NCBI GenBank assembly: GCA_028386065.3
Contig: JAKUCV010007130.1
Location: 1 to 64,000, forward strand
DNA from: Turnera subulata
Lineage: Eukaryota; Streptophyta; Magnoliopsida; Malpighiales; Passifloraceae
Length of the DNA: 64,000 bases
Direction: 5' to 3'
This document shows positions 22,301 to 33,034 of this stretch, in pieces. A model generated the notes under the pieces. That model made no database searches. It was not told the origin of the DNA and saw nothing but the letters and a program-made list of their open reading frames with translations. The position numbers and the translations under genes are program-made. Position 1 is the stretch's first letter, and every line of letters starts with the position of its first letter.

Positions 22301-23251
22301 CATGAAAAACTGATCCTCATACACCTCTGAAGGAGATAATGCACCCAAGTTCACCTTTCTATCTCCCCAAGTGAAAGTGTATCGGTTCTTGTGGCCATCA
22401 TGTAGCACCTTTCTATCAAACTGCCAAGGCCTACCCAACAAGATATGACAAGCCTGCATTGGAACCACATCACATAGAACCATATCAGTGTATCGACCAA
22501 TGGAGAATGAAATAAGAACCTGCTTGGAGACTTTCACTTCTCTAGTGTCATTCAGCCATTGAAGCTTGTAGGGTCGTGGATGCTTAGAACACTCCAATCC
22601 CATCTTCTCCACTAGCATAGAACTCGCCACATTGGTGCAACTCCCACCATCAATGATTATACTACATGGCTTGTCTCCAATCATGCATCTAGTGTGAAAG
22701 ATGTTCTCTCTCTGCTCACTCCCATCATCTCTTTGTTGCATGTTCAACACCCTCCAAGTGACATACAACTTGCGCACCACATCCTCTTCAGAATCATCTT
22801 GGGCATCCTCCAATTCAGGCATGTTGGGGTCGATATCTTCATCATCTTCAGAATAGATGTCTCCATTCTCTTTGATCATCATAGCCTTCTTGTTTGGACA
22901 CTGAGCAGCATAATGTCCCTTCCCCAAGCACCTGAAACATTTGATATCCCTAAACTTCCCTGTAGGTGCACTAGTGTCCTTAGAGGGAGCAGACTTCGGC
23001 TCCTCCTTTCCTTTCCAAGGCGTTGCCTTGGGTGTACTATAGGTAGGTCTACTGGAACTCCCCACCTCATGCTTGGTGTACTTAGCACTAGCACTCCAAC
23101 TGGTATGATGGTACGACTTGCCTCCCTTAGCAACCTTAAGTTGCTTCTCAATCTTTGCAGCCAATGCAACTATATCCTCTAACTCGTCATACTGCTGCAA
23201 CTCAAGAACTTGGGCAATGTCAGTATTTAAACCATAATAAAAATGAGACAT
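19130..23251 (-). CDS. Ty3/gypsy gag-pol polyprotein, main open segment (1373 aa)
   Basis: Domains in order: end of gag; zinc knuckle [14 protein letters not shown] (about residues 104-117); aspartic protease with IIDGGSCTN; reverse transcriptase with the YFDD box ([12 protein letters not shown]); RNase H (FEIECDASG); integrase with the HHCC finger and a DDE core ([16 protein letters not shown], and a Glu in DGQTEVVN). The C-terminus is Gly/Pro-rich (GPITRARSK) with no clear classical chromodomain, then enters the LTR. All catalytic motifs I can see are present, so this segment is unusually well kept. It is in the same frame as gag, from which it is separated by an in-frame TAA at 23284-23282; the first Met shown is internal, not a true start. 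Confidence 0.93.
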   Translation of the reverse strand: MSHFYYGLNTDIAQVLELQQYDELEDIVALAAKIEKQLKVAKGGKSYHHTSWSASAKYTKHEVGSSSRPTYSTPKATPWKGKEEPKSAPSKDTSAPTGKFRDIKCFRCLGKGHYAAQCPNKKAMMIKENGDIYSEDDEDIDPNMPELEDAQDDSEEDVVRKLYVTWRVLNMQQRDDGSEQRENIFHTRCMIGDKPCSIIIDGGSCTNVASSMLVEKMGLECSKHPRPYKLQWLNDTREVKVSKQVLISFSIGRYTDMVLCDVVPMQACHILLGRPWQFDRKVLHDGHKNRYTFTWGDRKVNLGALSPSEVYEDQFFMQKSMEAWMKEKEAESATLSEGERKAEGFAKGEPKLSVKGEGDVDKRVSTKGEHVDTTKARKEKKRQNFYANERDMRVACENKRVLVMLYCKQSYLSNTDLDPNLPSCVVSVLQEFSDVFPEELPKELPPIRGIEHQIDFMPGAQIPNRPAYRANPEETKELQRQVDELLQKGHIRESLSPCAVPVILVPKKDGTWRMCVDCRAVNKITVKYRHPIPRLDDMLDELHGACLFSKIDLMSGYHQIRMKIGDEWKTAFKTKHGLYEWLVMPFGLTNAPSTFMRLMNYVLRSFIGKFVVVYFDDILIYSKTVDEHAEHLRCVLDALRAAKLYAKISKCSFCLDHVIFLGYVVSARGIEVDQEKVKAIKEWPTPTTVSEVRSFHGLASFYRRFVKDFSTVAAPLNEIVKKEVGFKWGEKQISAFNELKNRLCSAPILRLPDFDSTFEIECDASGVGIGAVLLQERRPIAYFSEKLKGAQLNYSTYDKELYALVRALQTWQHYLWPKEFVIHTDHESLKYLKGQGKLGKRHAKWLEFIETFPYVVKYKQGKENVIADALSRRYSLITSLSSKLVGFEHIKELYAADADFAMVFDACEHAAFNRFYRHEGYLMRDNKLCVPVCSMRELLVREAHDGGLMGHFGIAKTLDILHEHFYWPNMKKDVEKVCAGCIPCRQAKSKVQPHGLYTPLPVPDCPWTDISMDFVIGLPRTRKGRDSIFVVVDRFSKMSHFIACHKTDDAVHVADLFFRDVVRLHGIPRTIISDRDTKFLSHFWRVLWNRLGTKLLFSTTCHPQTDGQTEVVNRTLGTLLRAVVGKNLKTWEEWLPMVEFAYNRSIHSSTGYSPFEIVYGFNPLTPLDLLPIPLKDIDNADGQQRAELVKSIHEKARQHIENKNLKVAQRVNKGRRVVHFEPGDWVWVHFRKERFPQQRKSKLDARGDGPFQVLERISDNAYKIDLPGEYGVSASFNVADLSPFDIAGSDSRTNPFEEGGNDANKGPSSTIGEEDGAMALPQGPITRARSKMLKNQLLVHIQAFLNKELQEDILIKLGEKLKQKPVYLLSIRE
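19350..19368 (-). other. Polypurine tract of the Ty3/gypsy element
   Basis: On the minus strand TTTTGAGGAGGGAGGGAA directly precedes the 3' LTR start TGATGC. It lies inside the pol coding frame. Confidence 0.85.
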
Positions 23252-23281
23252 AGTAGCTTGTTCAGCCTCAACTACACCAGC

Positions 23282-24030
23282 TTAGTTCATTGCCTTCTCC
23301 AATGCAATCCAATACTCTTCCACCGTCTTGTTGCCTTGTTTCATCGATTGGAACTTGTGCATCAGCTCCCTTTGATGTGTAACAGACACAAACCTCTTCT
23401 TCATAATTCGTTTCAACTCATCCCAAGTTTCAATCTCAGGATCACCATACTCTCTTCTAGTGTTAAGAGTCTTCTTCCACCATGACCGAGCATAATCCTT
23501 GAATTCCACCACTGCAAGTTTGACCTTCTTCTGTTTAGTGTATCTATGGCAATCAAAGATGGCCTCCATATCATACACCCAATCAATGAATACCTCAGGA
23601 TCACCAGTTCCATGGAATGTTGGTAGCTTCATCTTGATGCTATTAACATCATTATCCATTCGCATTGCTCCTCCTTTCCGGTTGGCATAATACCGATCCA
23701 TCATAGGTCTGAAACCACCAATCCCATCACCTCGGCCCCCATTGCCTCTGCCTCCATTGCCTCGGCCACCATTGTCTCAACCCTTAGGTACTCTCTGATT
23801 ATCTCCAACTCTTTCTTCTACTTCTTCCTCTCCTTTCCCTCGGCCCTGAGCTTCACCTACTCTATTCCCTCCATTGTTGTTTGAAAGATCTTGTATAGAC
23901 CTCTCATGCTTGTCAAGCCGAGTGTTCAATTCTGCTCTCATCTCTCTGAACTGGAGCTGATTTGCTCCACAGCCTGCCTAAGCAAGGCGGCTGCATCCAC
24001 CTAGTCTCCTTCATTGCCCGTGTTTGCCAT
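23282..24030 (-). pseudogene. Ty3/gypsy gag, broken by stops and a frameshift
   Basis: The start is probably the ATG at 24030 (MANTGNEGD), which meets a TAG at 24003-24001 and is in a different frame from the rest. A second in-frame stop (TGA, 23779-23777) follows a Gly/Asn/Arg-rich linker. The conserved gag core (KLPTFHGTGDPEVFIDW, SWWKK, WDELKRIMKKRF) is open from 23704 to 23285 and ends at a TAA. The element therefore cannot make a full gag-pol by itself. Confidence 0.85.
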
Positions 24031-24947
24031 GATGCTATTACCTGCAAAAACTCGTTAGTAGAAAAACAAGTCCTCACGTGTATAAGCTCTCGTGTTTACA
24101 CTCTTGGCAATTGTTGTAAGCTCTCAGCCTTTTTTCTCTCTTGATTCAACTTTAGTTTATTAGTTAGGATGTAAATAAACAAATCAAATAAACAAATTCA
24201 GTAGATAATTCTAAAGAGTACAATTGACAACCCTAAAGAAAAGAAAGAAAGGTAAGCAATCCTAGAGGCAATCAGACTCCAAGAAGAAAAGGAACAACAC
24301 ACACAGAACAAGACTTGTATGTGTTTGATTATTGGTAATGTCAAGCAATTCTGAAACAATAATCACTCAACACAAAAAAACAAGGCACAGTTCGGCAATT
24401 AACAGAAAGAAATAGGAGAAAAAGAATGTCTGGCAGAAAAATTTGGGTTGCAACTCATTCTGGAACCAGAAACACAAGATTAGAAATTTCGGCACCTGTA
24501 CCAAAATTCATAATTCCAACCAACCAAATTCACAACCAATAACTTCCAATCAATCCAACCCAGCCAATTCAACAAGTAATGTGACCAAAACAATTTGGTC
24601 CAAATCAGATTCTGCAGCAAGATTTTCCAAATTGCAATTCCAATCAGCAAGAACAAATAATTCCAAGAAACCCTAATTTCAGAAACCCTAATTCAACCAA
24701 GTCGACTTGCTCTCTCTTTTTTTTTTTATTACTGATGTCGACAGTAGGATAACACAGAATAATAAAATTCGACCTTTTTTTTCGCGTGAACAGTATCGGC
24801 TAGGGTTTACTGTAGCGATGAACAGTGTCGACTAGGGTTTACTGTAGCAACAAACTGAAAAATTGAAAAACAACAAGAACAGGCCACGAATTGAATGAAA
24901 ACACAATTGACAGAAACAAAAACGAAAAGAGATATGATTGATTGAAA
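24031..24947 (-). other. Untranslated leader of the Ty3/gypsy element
   Basis: About 0.9 kb between gag and PBS. It is A-rich on the plus strand with several GTCGAC/GTCGAA motifs and two CAGTATCGGCTAGGG / CAGTGTCGACTAGGG-type repeats at 24790-24840. No ORF of interest. Confidence 0.6.
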
Positions 24948-24962
24948 CCTGCTCCGCTACCA
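24948..24962 (-). other. Primer-binding site of the Ty3/gypsy element
   Basis: On the minus strand TGGTAGCGGAGCAGG, followed by TTTCAATC, begins five bases after the LTR. It fits the extended initiator-Met tRNA complement except for three substitutions and one missing base. Confidence 0.7.
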
Positions 24963-24967
24963 AAAGA

Positions 24968-25965
24968 TGATACGACAGGAACCCTAGAATCAGCACCAGA
25001 ATTTCTACAGAATCAGATTGTGGTCCCGACCTCAATCTCAATCAAACTAAGCAATCCACCACTCTTTATTCCTTCTCAAGTCAGCATGAAAACGAATTAA
25101 GGAATTGAGAATCACCAAAAGGAGATGTCGTCACTTGTTCCCAATCAGCAAGAAATCAGAAAACAACACCAAAGTAGTTAGAATTCACGCCTCACAGATT
25201 TGCAATCTGATATGTAAATCTAATCCCTATAATAAACCTAGTGAATCATCACACAAGGTTTTCCTAGAGAATCAGCACCCTAGGGTTTTGTTTGAATCAC
25301 TCAAACAGAAAGAAATTTCTCAAAGAGAAAGCCGTAATTTTTATTTTCAGAATGTCTAACCCTTCCAAAGTCATTAAAAGATGCTATTTATACCCCCTAG
25401 GCCGGCCACCTCTCAAGTGAAAAGAAACCGAAACCCTAACCCTAATAGACTAGGCTGCCGAAACCCTAACCCTAGTTTGGACCTGATTTTTAATTAAGCC
25501 CACATAATTGGACACTAATTAAAACCATACAAATAAACCCCAAACAACTTAAGCCCATATTAACTAACTAGTTAACAATGGACTTGACCCAACATAGTTA
25601 AATAAACAAAAGGTCCAAGCCGAAATTCATTAAACAATGTAATTAAAATTTCGGCCACTCCTAAACACTAAAATAGAGATATGTCGAATGGCCCCAAATG
25701 CAAATGGCTGATGTTGACTGGGCCCCACCAATGCTCTTGAGTCAATTACTTCCTAATTGACAGCAAATAAACGGGCTTCTGTTTTAGCTTCTCTCCAAGC
25801 TTGATCAGGATGTCTTCTTACAGCTCTTTGTTCAAGAATGCTTAAATGTGAACCAAGAGCTGATTCTTGAGCATCTTTGATCTTGCTCTTGTAATTGGAC
25901 CTTGAGGCAATGCCATGGCGCCATCTTCCTCTCCAATGGTGCTTGAAGGACCCTTGTTTGCATCA
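24968..25965 (-). repeat. 5' LTR of the Ty3/gypsy element
   Basis: Direct repeat of 18378-19349. It has an extra CCCTAACCCTAATAGACTAGG..-type segment near 25435-25465 that the 3' LTR lacks, apparently a small internal duplication. Confidence 0.93.
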
Positions 25966-26092
25966 AATGGTGTATCAACCCACTGCGGCTGAATTAGCGA
26001 GAAGAAATGAGATGCAAAAATGGGCAGTGGATGTGTTAAGTGAGGAAGATAATGTCAGGGGGAAGAGGCCAAGGGTTCTACAATGTGGCTAG
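25966..26092 (+). pseudogene. Retroelement ORF1 relic A, right part
   Basis: Directly after the gypsy element the plus strand reads YQPTAAELARRNEMQKWA..., equivalent to the LYHPTRSELERKKEMESWV region of relic B. The reading frame at 18377 continues here once the inserted element and one TSD copy are ignored, so the insertion hit an ORF1 that was open at this point. It ends at a stop at 26090. Confidence 0.7.
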
Positions 26093-27164
26093 AACTATCA
26101 CTCCCGCGAAATGAAAGTTTGAAAGCATAGAGAAATGAGGATGAGACTTAATCCTTTCATCACGGTTTTGTCAGCACAAGGTGAGAAGTACTAGTTCTGG
26201 TTTTATTTCGAGAATAGTGAATTATAGACATCCTGTAAATAGGCTTTTTGGCACTTGATAAGGACAAGAAGTAACACCTCTTGTAGTGAAAGTAAGGATA
26301 ACTATAGGAAATTAAGGACAGGTGAGCTAAAGCTCCTTTGGTGGAAGATGAACAAGGAGGGGAAGAGATCTAAATCGGCTCTATATAGTGTCAATATGCC
26401 TAGCTTTGAAGGCGTTACAGAGTATGTCAGCTCAATTAGTACTAGCTAGTTTCTGACCACCTAATTTTATTCCAGCAAACTAATTGCGGTATAATATATG
26501 GAGTGGAATTAGGATGTCTTTCTCTGTTTTAGTTTTTTATTTTTTTTCAAAAGGTTAATCATAAGTATACCACAATGCGAAGATAAATATCTATAAAGTA
26601 ACTGTCAACTACCACTATTACAGGCCAGATAAAAATAACAAGTGGGAGGGGTTAACACCAACCTCCTAGTAACACCCTAATTTAGTCTTATTAAAATACA
26701 AAATCATAATAGAGACAAACACGTATATAGATAGATAATATCAAAGCCTTACAAGATGTTGTGTTGGAATAGAACTTGATCGGTGTTGGTCTTCACACAC
26801 CAGGTAAGCAACTAATGAAGATGGATAGTGCAGGCTGCTATCATAAACACAACGTGTTTTAAAAAGTCACTCCCACATAACATGAATGACAATCATTCGG
26901 GTATCATCTTTTCCAACTCAACTTTTAAAGGCCAGCTGGGGAAGAGCATACGCTCAGACTTAACTACCAGCTTTCGCAACCCCTGAATCCAGCCACCAAA
27001 GGCATTTCCTTTTATTCTTAGTTAGGTATCTCGACCCTAACTAGGTTGCAACAAAAACTCATCCCTATTAGACATGAGAGAACTCACAGGATTCACATCA
27101 TTATGACAAAAATATGAGGATAAATCTGAGCTCCTCAGATTCATCCTCACAAACATCCACCATC
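26093..27164. other. Intergenic or eroded retroelement sequence
   Basis: I see no coherent ORF, repeat or RNA. It may include the eroded ends of the two ORF1 relics. Confidence 0.5.
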
Positions 27165-28546
27165 ACTCAGGTTCGGATGGGAGTGCCAAGCTCCCATCCC
27201 CATCCTTGCTAGCCTCTGGTGTAATCTCAAACTGTTCAATAACCCCTAGTACCCAACTTTCCATCTCTTTCTTCCTCTCTAGCTCACTCCTGGTCGGATG
27301 GTAAAGCACATGCGTCTCCCGAGCCTTACGCTTCCAGTTGGGTTTCTTGTGAGTAGAAATGACAGGATAGTCACTATTTATTTCCTAAGCTAATTCTTCC
27401 ATCGAGTTTATCCCGCCTTGATGGACTATCTTAGCAATGATTTATGCACTTCCTTTACCCCTAGAGTCAACAACTTTCCTCTTTTTGCTTGCCATGGCTC
27501 CTACTAATTCCTGTTGCCCTAACTTATCTTGTGACACCTAATTCACCTCCTCAGCCTCATGTGCCTTATCCACCTCCGCATTAGGGGGCTATACATTCTG
27601 CTCCACTTGGGTCTGTTCCTTCTTGTTCCCGATGGTGTCCTCTGAGGTACTCTATTTTTTGTCAGGGTAATACTTCCCGACAACCTCTCTAGCTCGCATC
27701 CATAGCTCTACGCTCAAGGAGCTATACATTCTGCTCCACTTGGGTCTGTTCCTTCTCGTTCCCGATGGTGTCCTCCGAGGTACTCTGTTTTTTGTCAGGG
27801 TAATACTTTCGACAATCTCTCTAGCTCCCATCCACGGCTCTACGCTCAGAACATATTCTAGTTCTAAGCCCTCATCTTCCCTTGGAGGCCTAGTGCACCT
27901 GCATATGTTATGTGTAACATGACCACACCTGTAGCATAGCTCACCAAGACGTTCATACTTGATCTTGACCCAGAGTTTCTGCCCTAGTTCATCATACACA
28001 TGAAGCCTAGGAACTCAATTTTCATGTGAACAATTCCATAAAAACCCATACAATTCTCAATTGTTAGTTTAATTTCTACTGCAGGAGTAGCGAATACCCC
28101 CACAAATTTGCTTAATCTTTGGGTAAGCTAGGAAATTAAGTGGCAGGTCGTGCAGTTGAATCTAAAAGTAGGACAGTCGTAGAGGAACTTAGTTCAACGA
28201 CATGTGCAGCAACCAACGCATGAAATTCGCATGCGTGAACCCGACCATCCATGGAGACCCAGCCAAGATTTTTATAAAATCCTCTTCATAATCAAAACCC
28301 ACAAGATAAATGTTTTTCTTGTCCGTAACCCTAATTTTTCCTTTCACTTGCCAAATTCTTAAAAGATGACCCTTAAAAGTATTAGCTGAGAAGGATTTTT
28401 TAGAATATACCTCCCTCCAGATGAGTTTTGCTGATGATGTCACCAAAAGCATGATCAATGTCTTCCATCTCTTTCTCTTGGCCTAGTGCTTTGAGTTTCA
28501 CAACGAAGTCCTCCTCCTTCCATTGGAAGTCCAGTGGTGAAGACAT
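27165..28546 (-). pseudogene. Retroelement ORF1 relic B (DUF4283 plus zinc knuckle)
   Basis: From the ATG at 28546: MSSPLDFQWKEEDFVV..FGDIISKTHL; then the DUF4283 core around 28458-28190 (SFSANTFKGHLLRIWQVKG, FDYEEDFIKILAGSPW); then the zinc-knuckle part at 27999-27880 (WVKIKYERLGELCYRCGHV..H..C), and the LYHPTRSELERKKEMES tail near 27300. Frameshifts and stops separate these blocks. Such proteins are RNA-binding gag-like ORF1s of plant LINEs, or host genes derived from them. No RT follows on this strand. Confidence 0.7.
27588..27848 (-). repeat. Tandem duplication, 133-bp unit, inside ORF1 relic B
   Basis: GCTATACATTCTGCTCCACTT starts at 27588 and again at 27721. The two copies are about 95 percent alike, the second slightly shortened. 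The duplication follows the zinc-knuckle region. Confidence 0.9.
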
Positions 28547-29076
28547 CGCAAATTGCACTAGCTGGTAACCAGCACTTGAAAGACTTACTAAATAGTAACA
28601 AACCCTTAGTCAAGGTAAGAACAATAACTCCCACAGTCGCTGCACGCAACAATCCGGAGAAACAGAAGATAACGGTAGACTGGAGAAGGGTAGGAGATAC
28701 AGTAAGCGTCACTGCAAGGGCAGATTTAGCTAAGTGGGTGTTGGATTTATGGTAGTATGTGGAGAGGTGGATAAAGCCATGGTAACTGGTAATGATGAAG
28801 AGAACAAACGAATGAGAGCTGCCGTTGAAAAACAAAAACCATAATTGTGTAGATTAGGGTTAAAACTACCTGGATCTGAGGAGATTATCGTTGATCATGT
28901 AGGAAAAAGAGTAGACCTGGTCATGTTTGATGAGATTTGGTCTTTGGTGATGTTCAACTATTGTTCATTCTCGAGAGAGAAAGAACACTAATATGAAAAA
29001 GAAAACTTCTTTTGTTTCAGTTTGGTGGTATGAAGGATTTGTGTAACAATGGTTATGGCTATATATGTGTGCTAGC

Positions 29077-29250
29077 AAAAAAGAAAACAAGAGCCAACAC
29101 TACTTATAGTGTAGTGGCATCTCCCTTAGATTGGATTCCAAGAGATCATGGGTTCGATCCCAATGGGCGGAATTGAAGGGAAGTTTGGGGGGTTAGGATT
29201 TGGATTATTTATGCAATTTCGATGTACCAAAAAAAGAAAACAAGAGCCAA
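29077..29250 (+). mobile_element. tRNA-derived SINE with target-site duplications
   Basis: The body is about 29098-29228. The A box TAGTGTAGTGG (29107-29117) and B box GGTTCGATCCC (29151-29161) match the Pol III consensus and are 33 bases apart. The 3' end is ..GATGTACC plus an A-run. The flanks AAAAGAAAACAAGAGCCAA (ending 29097 and 29250) form a perfect target duplication of about 20 bp, so the insertion is fairly young. No tRNA cloverleaf can be drawn around it, hence SINE, not tRNA gene. Confidence 0.85.
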
Positions 29251-30176
29251 ACTGGAACGGATTACCTTAAACCTAACCAAAAAATCCTTTTTTCTTAAAT
29301 GAATTGTGTGTGCATACACGGGTAGCCAAGCTTTATGGTGAAACAAGGGAAAAAATCTTATGTTTCTTTGGGAAAAAAAAAAATCAAGGGACAAAATCTT
29401 ACGAGAAAAGTCATTATGCAGATGTACGGGGCAAAGAATGAAAAGAAAGGGATGTTTGCAATGTAATTTTTGGTCAACTATCATTTTTTGTTTTTCTAGT
29501 CAAACCATTCTGTTTTTTTTTTTTTTCCACCAAACTGGAATTTGTTTCTGGATACCGACGAAGTGCTACGATTGTTCTTTCTGGTAATGCGGGAAACATT
29601 GTTTCCACGTGGCCACTTGCAAGAAAAGGCACCGCGTCAACGGTTGACTTTTATCCCAAAGTCATTCGTTTTGCTGTCCAGACCACAGTTTAGAGTAACT
29701 TATCTGCATGTACCAAAAAAAAAAAAAAAGAAACTTATCTAAATCTTCAATTCTTTTTTTTGGTTTGGATCTAAATCGTGAATTAAAAGAACAGAGATGC
29801 AAATCTGGGCTGGCGACTCTACGGCCATGTCAGTTGGAATTATTTGTCAACTTGTTCACAAAAATAAATTTTTAAATTTAATTGTTTTCTTTTTTTTTTT
29901 TTCTTCCCTCTTTGTTTTTGAAGGGCAAAACTTCATATCATTCTTTCCCATTCTTTTTGCAGGGGACAGATTTGATGCTAGGTTAGCGAAAAAAATAAAA
30001 AATTTTAAAAAACTGGAATGGTCTTCGGATCACGGATGTCGCATTATGGCACAATAAGAGCTCCAAAAGCTTTATTTTCTTTAAAAAAAAAACTTATATT
30101 TCAAAACGCTTCTCTCTCTTTTTCTAAACCAAGATTTTAAAAAGATAAAACCCATAGACAATCTTAGTCAACCTTC
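29251..30176. other. AT-rich intergenic DNA
   Basis: Nothing coding is seen. At about 29696-29739 AACTTATCT flanks GCATGTACC plus an A-run, which may be a SINE truncated to its last bases (the SINE above also ends TGTACC plus A). Confidence 0.4.
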
Positions 30177-30377
30177 CTATATGCTTAATGTGTGTAATAG
30201 AAATATGTAACCGAGTCCTGGGGGACGATAGTCATTAACTCCATTTTTTAGCTTGCAAGCCAGACGTTCAAGTCTTGAGTAATTACGATTGTTGATTATC
30301 GACACAAATTCGAGACAATCTAATTCCACAATAAGGTTTGAGAAGCCATAACCCCATGCTAAACATTTACAACTCAT
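30177..30377 (-). pseudogene. RNase H-like (RVT_3) relic of a LINE
   Basis: A 66-residue stretch reads ALAWGYGFSNLIVELDCLE-like sequence (AWGYGFSNLIVELDC) followed by VSIINN, the typical middle of the plant LINE C-terminal RNase H-like domain. Nothing else of the element is recognisable around it. Confidence 0.5.
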
Positions 30378-32559
30378 ATTTTGGCGGGTAAGGGCCCAAA
30401 TTTTTTACTTTAAAATTCATCTTTTACACTCCTAAATTTAAATTAAATTTTAATTATCTAGTTTATTCTTATGTAAATTTTTTTTATTAAAAATTGTTAT
30501 AAAAATTAAATTAAATAGTTTTTGGACTATAATGTATTTCACAATTTTTTCATATAACATTGATAATTGAGTTTTGTCTTTTAGATTTTTTTTTGTTTTT
30601 TGAATTCATCTTGATGATTATTGACTACTTAGATTAAATTATTTTTGTTCAAATTACTTAGATTAAGTTAAATTCATAGGAAAAAAAATTTCAACAAAAT
30701 CTTATCTAATCCCATATAAATTTTTCCATACATTACATGAATGAATTATATATATATTTTCTAACTTTTAAAATTTTATGACATTGCACTCGTAAGAACA
30801 CCTTGACCTTTAGTTCATCTCATCATGGAAATAATCAAGTCTTTGAACTAATTATAAAGCAAAAAATTTGTTTGAAGGTAATAATAAAATCAAATAAATC
30901 TATATACTAAGTTAAGTTCAAAAAGAATGACAAATAATCAATGGACTTATACTGTATTGCTACTTTGCTAGTCTTGCTGCAAAAGGTAAGGAATTAGATT
31001 CAAGTACCACCTTTAACATCAAAGTTTATAAAAAAGAAATGACAAAATATTTTGAAAATTATATTAGTTAAAATAAATTTTTATCTAAAATTTTAGCACA
31101 GAGGATAAATTAGAAACTTAATTTAAATTGAATGTTATGAACAAAGAGGGCGAGTATTTGAAAATTAAGGTCTAATATATAAGGAGGCTCCAAATTGTCA
31201 CTCTAACGAAGTATTATGGATTTTGGCTATACTTTAACTTAAACTTGTACCGACCGTATTCCCTTAACTTTTTTTTTTTCACAATCGTTTATCTCAACTG
31301 TTTAAATGCGTTGCAGTCATATGCCCCCTCCCGGACAGTGATTCCACGTGTCGAATTGTGAGTAGTGCCATATAGAATTTTAATATAGGTCTTGTTATTT
31401 TTCTTTTAATCTCTCCAAATTTTTAACAGCCTGAATTATATTTTTTATTATAGTCCTGAGCATTTAAACCTCTTTTTTTTTTTTTTTATCTCTCCTCATT
31501 TCTTTTCTCTCTCCTTCGCGCAACCTAATCTCTCTCTCACCCACTGTCACTCTCATTTATGTCTCTACAATCTAACCGCCGCAGTCATCTCCATGCACCA
31601 CCGCCTCTATTGCTCACTTTTTCATTTTTCCTCCTTTGTTCCATTTGGTTTGCAATTTGTCTAGCACCTCGAGGCGGGGAAGCCAAGGTCAGGTTTGGTG
31701 ACGTCAACATGCTGAGTTTCAATTGCCAGTAGATTTCAACTGTAAGGACCTCTCTTTCTCTTCTCTTCCCTTCGTCTTTCCTTCTCTTCTCTTTCAAACC
31801 CACCAAGGGTCACTTTTAATGTATTCTAATTGAGTTTGTGGTGGTTGTTCATTTGGGTTTCTTGCGTACTAGGACGTGCTGGTGGTGTTGGATCCAAGTA
31901 GTTGCGGGTTTTGTGTTGAGCGATTGTTGGTTGTTGCTCGTGTGGGTTTTTGAAGGGAAGTTGGTTGCGGGTTTCGAGTTGTGTTGGTGGATGGTGAGGT
32001 CGTGGAGGGCGCTAGAGCTCTGGTCGACAACCCTAACCTTCAGAGAATCGACACCATCACTTTTGTGGGTAGCTCCTTTCAGCTTCCAAGGACGACGACG
32101 ATGGTGTTGAGAGGGATTTAATAATTAAGCCTCGTACCGGTTGTTTCTCCAATTAGGAACCGAACCGGTTTTCCCAACATGTTTTATTTTTTTCTTTATA
32201 AAAAATTTTGTTTTTTAGATAACTATTTTTTGGAAAAAATGAAAAAGTAGGGCCCACATAAATAAAATACGTGGCACAAATCATTGGAAGACGCCTCAAC
32301 TTTCCTGCCCGGAGTCTATAATTGAAACATAGTCTAAAACTCGAGATATATGATTAGTATAAACTTAAAAATTGGGTACTAAATAAACCCCAACACATCT
32401 TAACTAGGATGTAAATTACAAGGTACTGCTCACCAGTTACACACCTTTTTATACACGATGCCTTATTTTTTATGCAAACTACAAAGTCAGATGCTACTTT
32501 TTAAAAGGATATTTTATCTCGTTATTATAGGACTTATGATCAATTCATAAACTTGCAAA
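30378..32559. other. AT-rich intergenic DNA with a GC-richer island
   Basis: 30400-31160 is very AT-rich with no features. 31540-32110 is a GC-richer island with pyrimidine-rich start, short openings on both strands and one splice-like GTAAGG, but no recognisable protein. It may be a captured gene fragment or an eroded mobile element. Confidence 0.4.
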
Positions 32560-33034
32560 AATCTGAAATTTTTTTCGCTTAAGGCAGAAATTGTTAGAAT
32601 ATTCAAAAAGTGAAGAAGGTTCTCCAGATGCCATCATACAGAGAGTCTGAGAAATACTTGGGATTTTCTTCTATTTTGTGAGGATCCAAGTCAGAAGCTC
32701 TGACCTATATGAAGAACAAGGTGAGGGTAAAGTTGGCTGGATAGAAGTTTCTCTCAAAAGTTGGTAGGAAGTAATGATCAAGGCAGCAATATCAATCATC
32801 CTTACATACTCTATGATGTGCTTTTTATATCCAAAGAGTTTGTGTGAAAAGTTGAATATAGATATAAGAGGGATTTGGTTGGGGAAGGGGAGATGGGCAA
32901 GAAAATTCATTGGATAAATTAGGATGTTATTGCAAGAGCTAAAATTCAAGGAGGTATGGGTTCTAATAATTTTAGTGCTTTTAATAAGGAACTTTTTGCC
33001 AAAATTGGTTGACACTTGTGAACGGAGTCTACTT
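32560..33034 (+). pseudogene. LINE pol relic, RT C-terminal part (left half)
   Basis: Across shifting frames the plus strand gives the classical plant LINE sequence after the RT active site: ESEKYLGF, KNKVRVKLAG, SLCEKLN, and IQGGMGSNNFSAFNKELFAK (equivalent to GGMGFRDLEAFN..). It ends at the Sirevirus insertion at 33034 and resumes at 45954-45959. Confidence 0.75.
33030..33034. repeat. Target-site duplication TACTT, left
   Basis: TACTT before the left LTR, repeated at 45954-45958 after the right LTR. Confidence 0.8.

Larger units (their letters stand above)
18378..25965 (-). mobile_element. Complete Ty3/gypsy LTR retrotransposon (CRM-like), 7.6 kb
   Basis: LTRs: 24968-25965 (5', 998 bp) and 18378-19349 (3', 972 bp), both TGATGCAAAC...TATCA on the minus strand, differing by scattered substitutions and a roughly 30-bp indel in the CCCTAACCCTAG region. 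PBS 24962-24948; PPT about 19350-19368. TSD AATGG. Gag-pol is a single frame, broken in gag. The pol frame ends inside the 3' LTR, a feature of the CRM (centromeric) chromovirus clade, and the LTR start TGATG also fits that clade; clade membership is inferred. LTR divergence suggests moderate age. Confidence 0.92.

Noticed and set aside
20879..23182. Plus-strand openings of up to 186 codons within 20879-23182.
   Set aside because: Antisense shadows of the well-conserved gypsy pol frame.
29098..29170. A possible tRNA gene (A and B boxes present).
   Set aside because: No acceptor or anticodon stem can be drawn, and target duplications flank the unit; it is a SINE.
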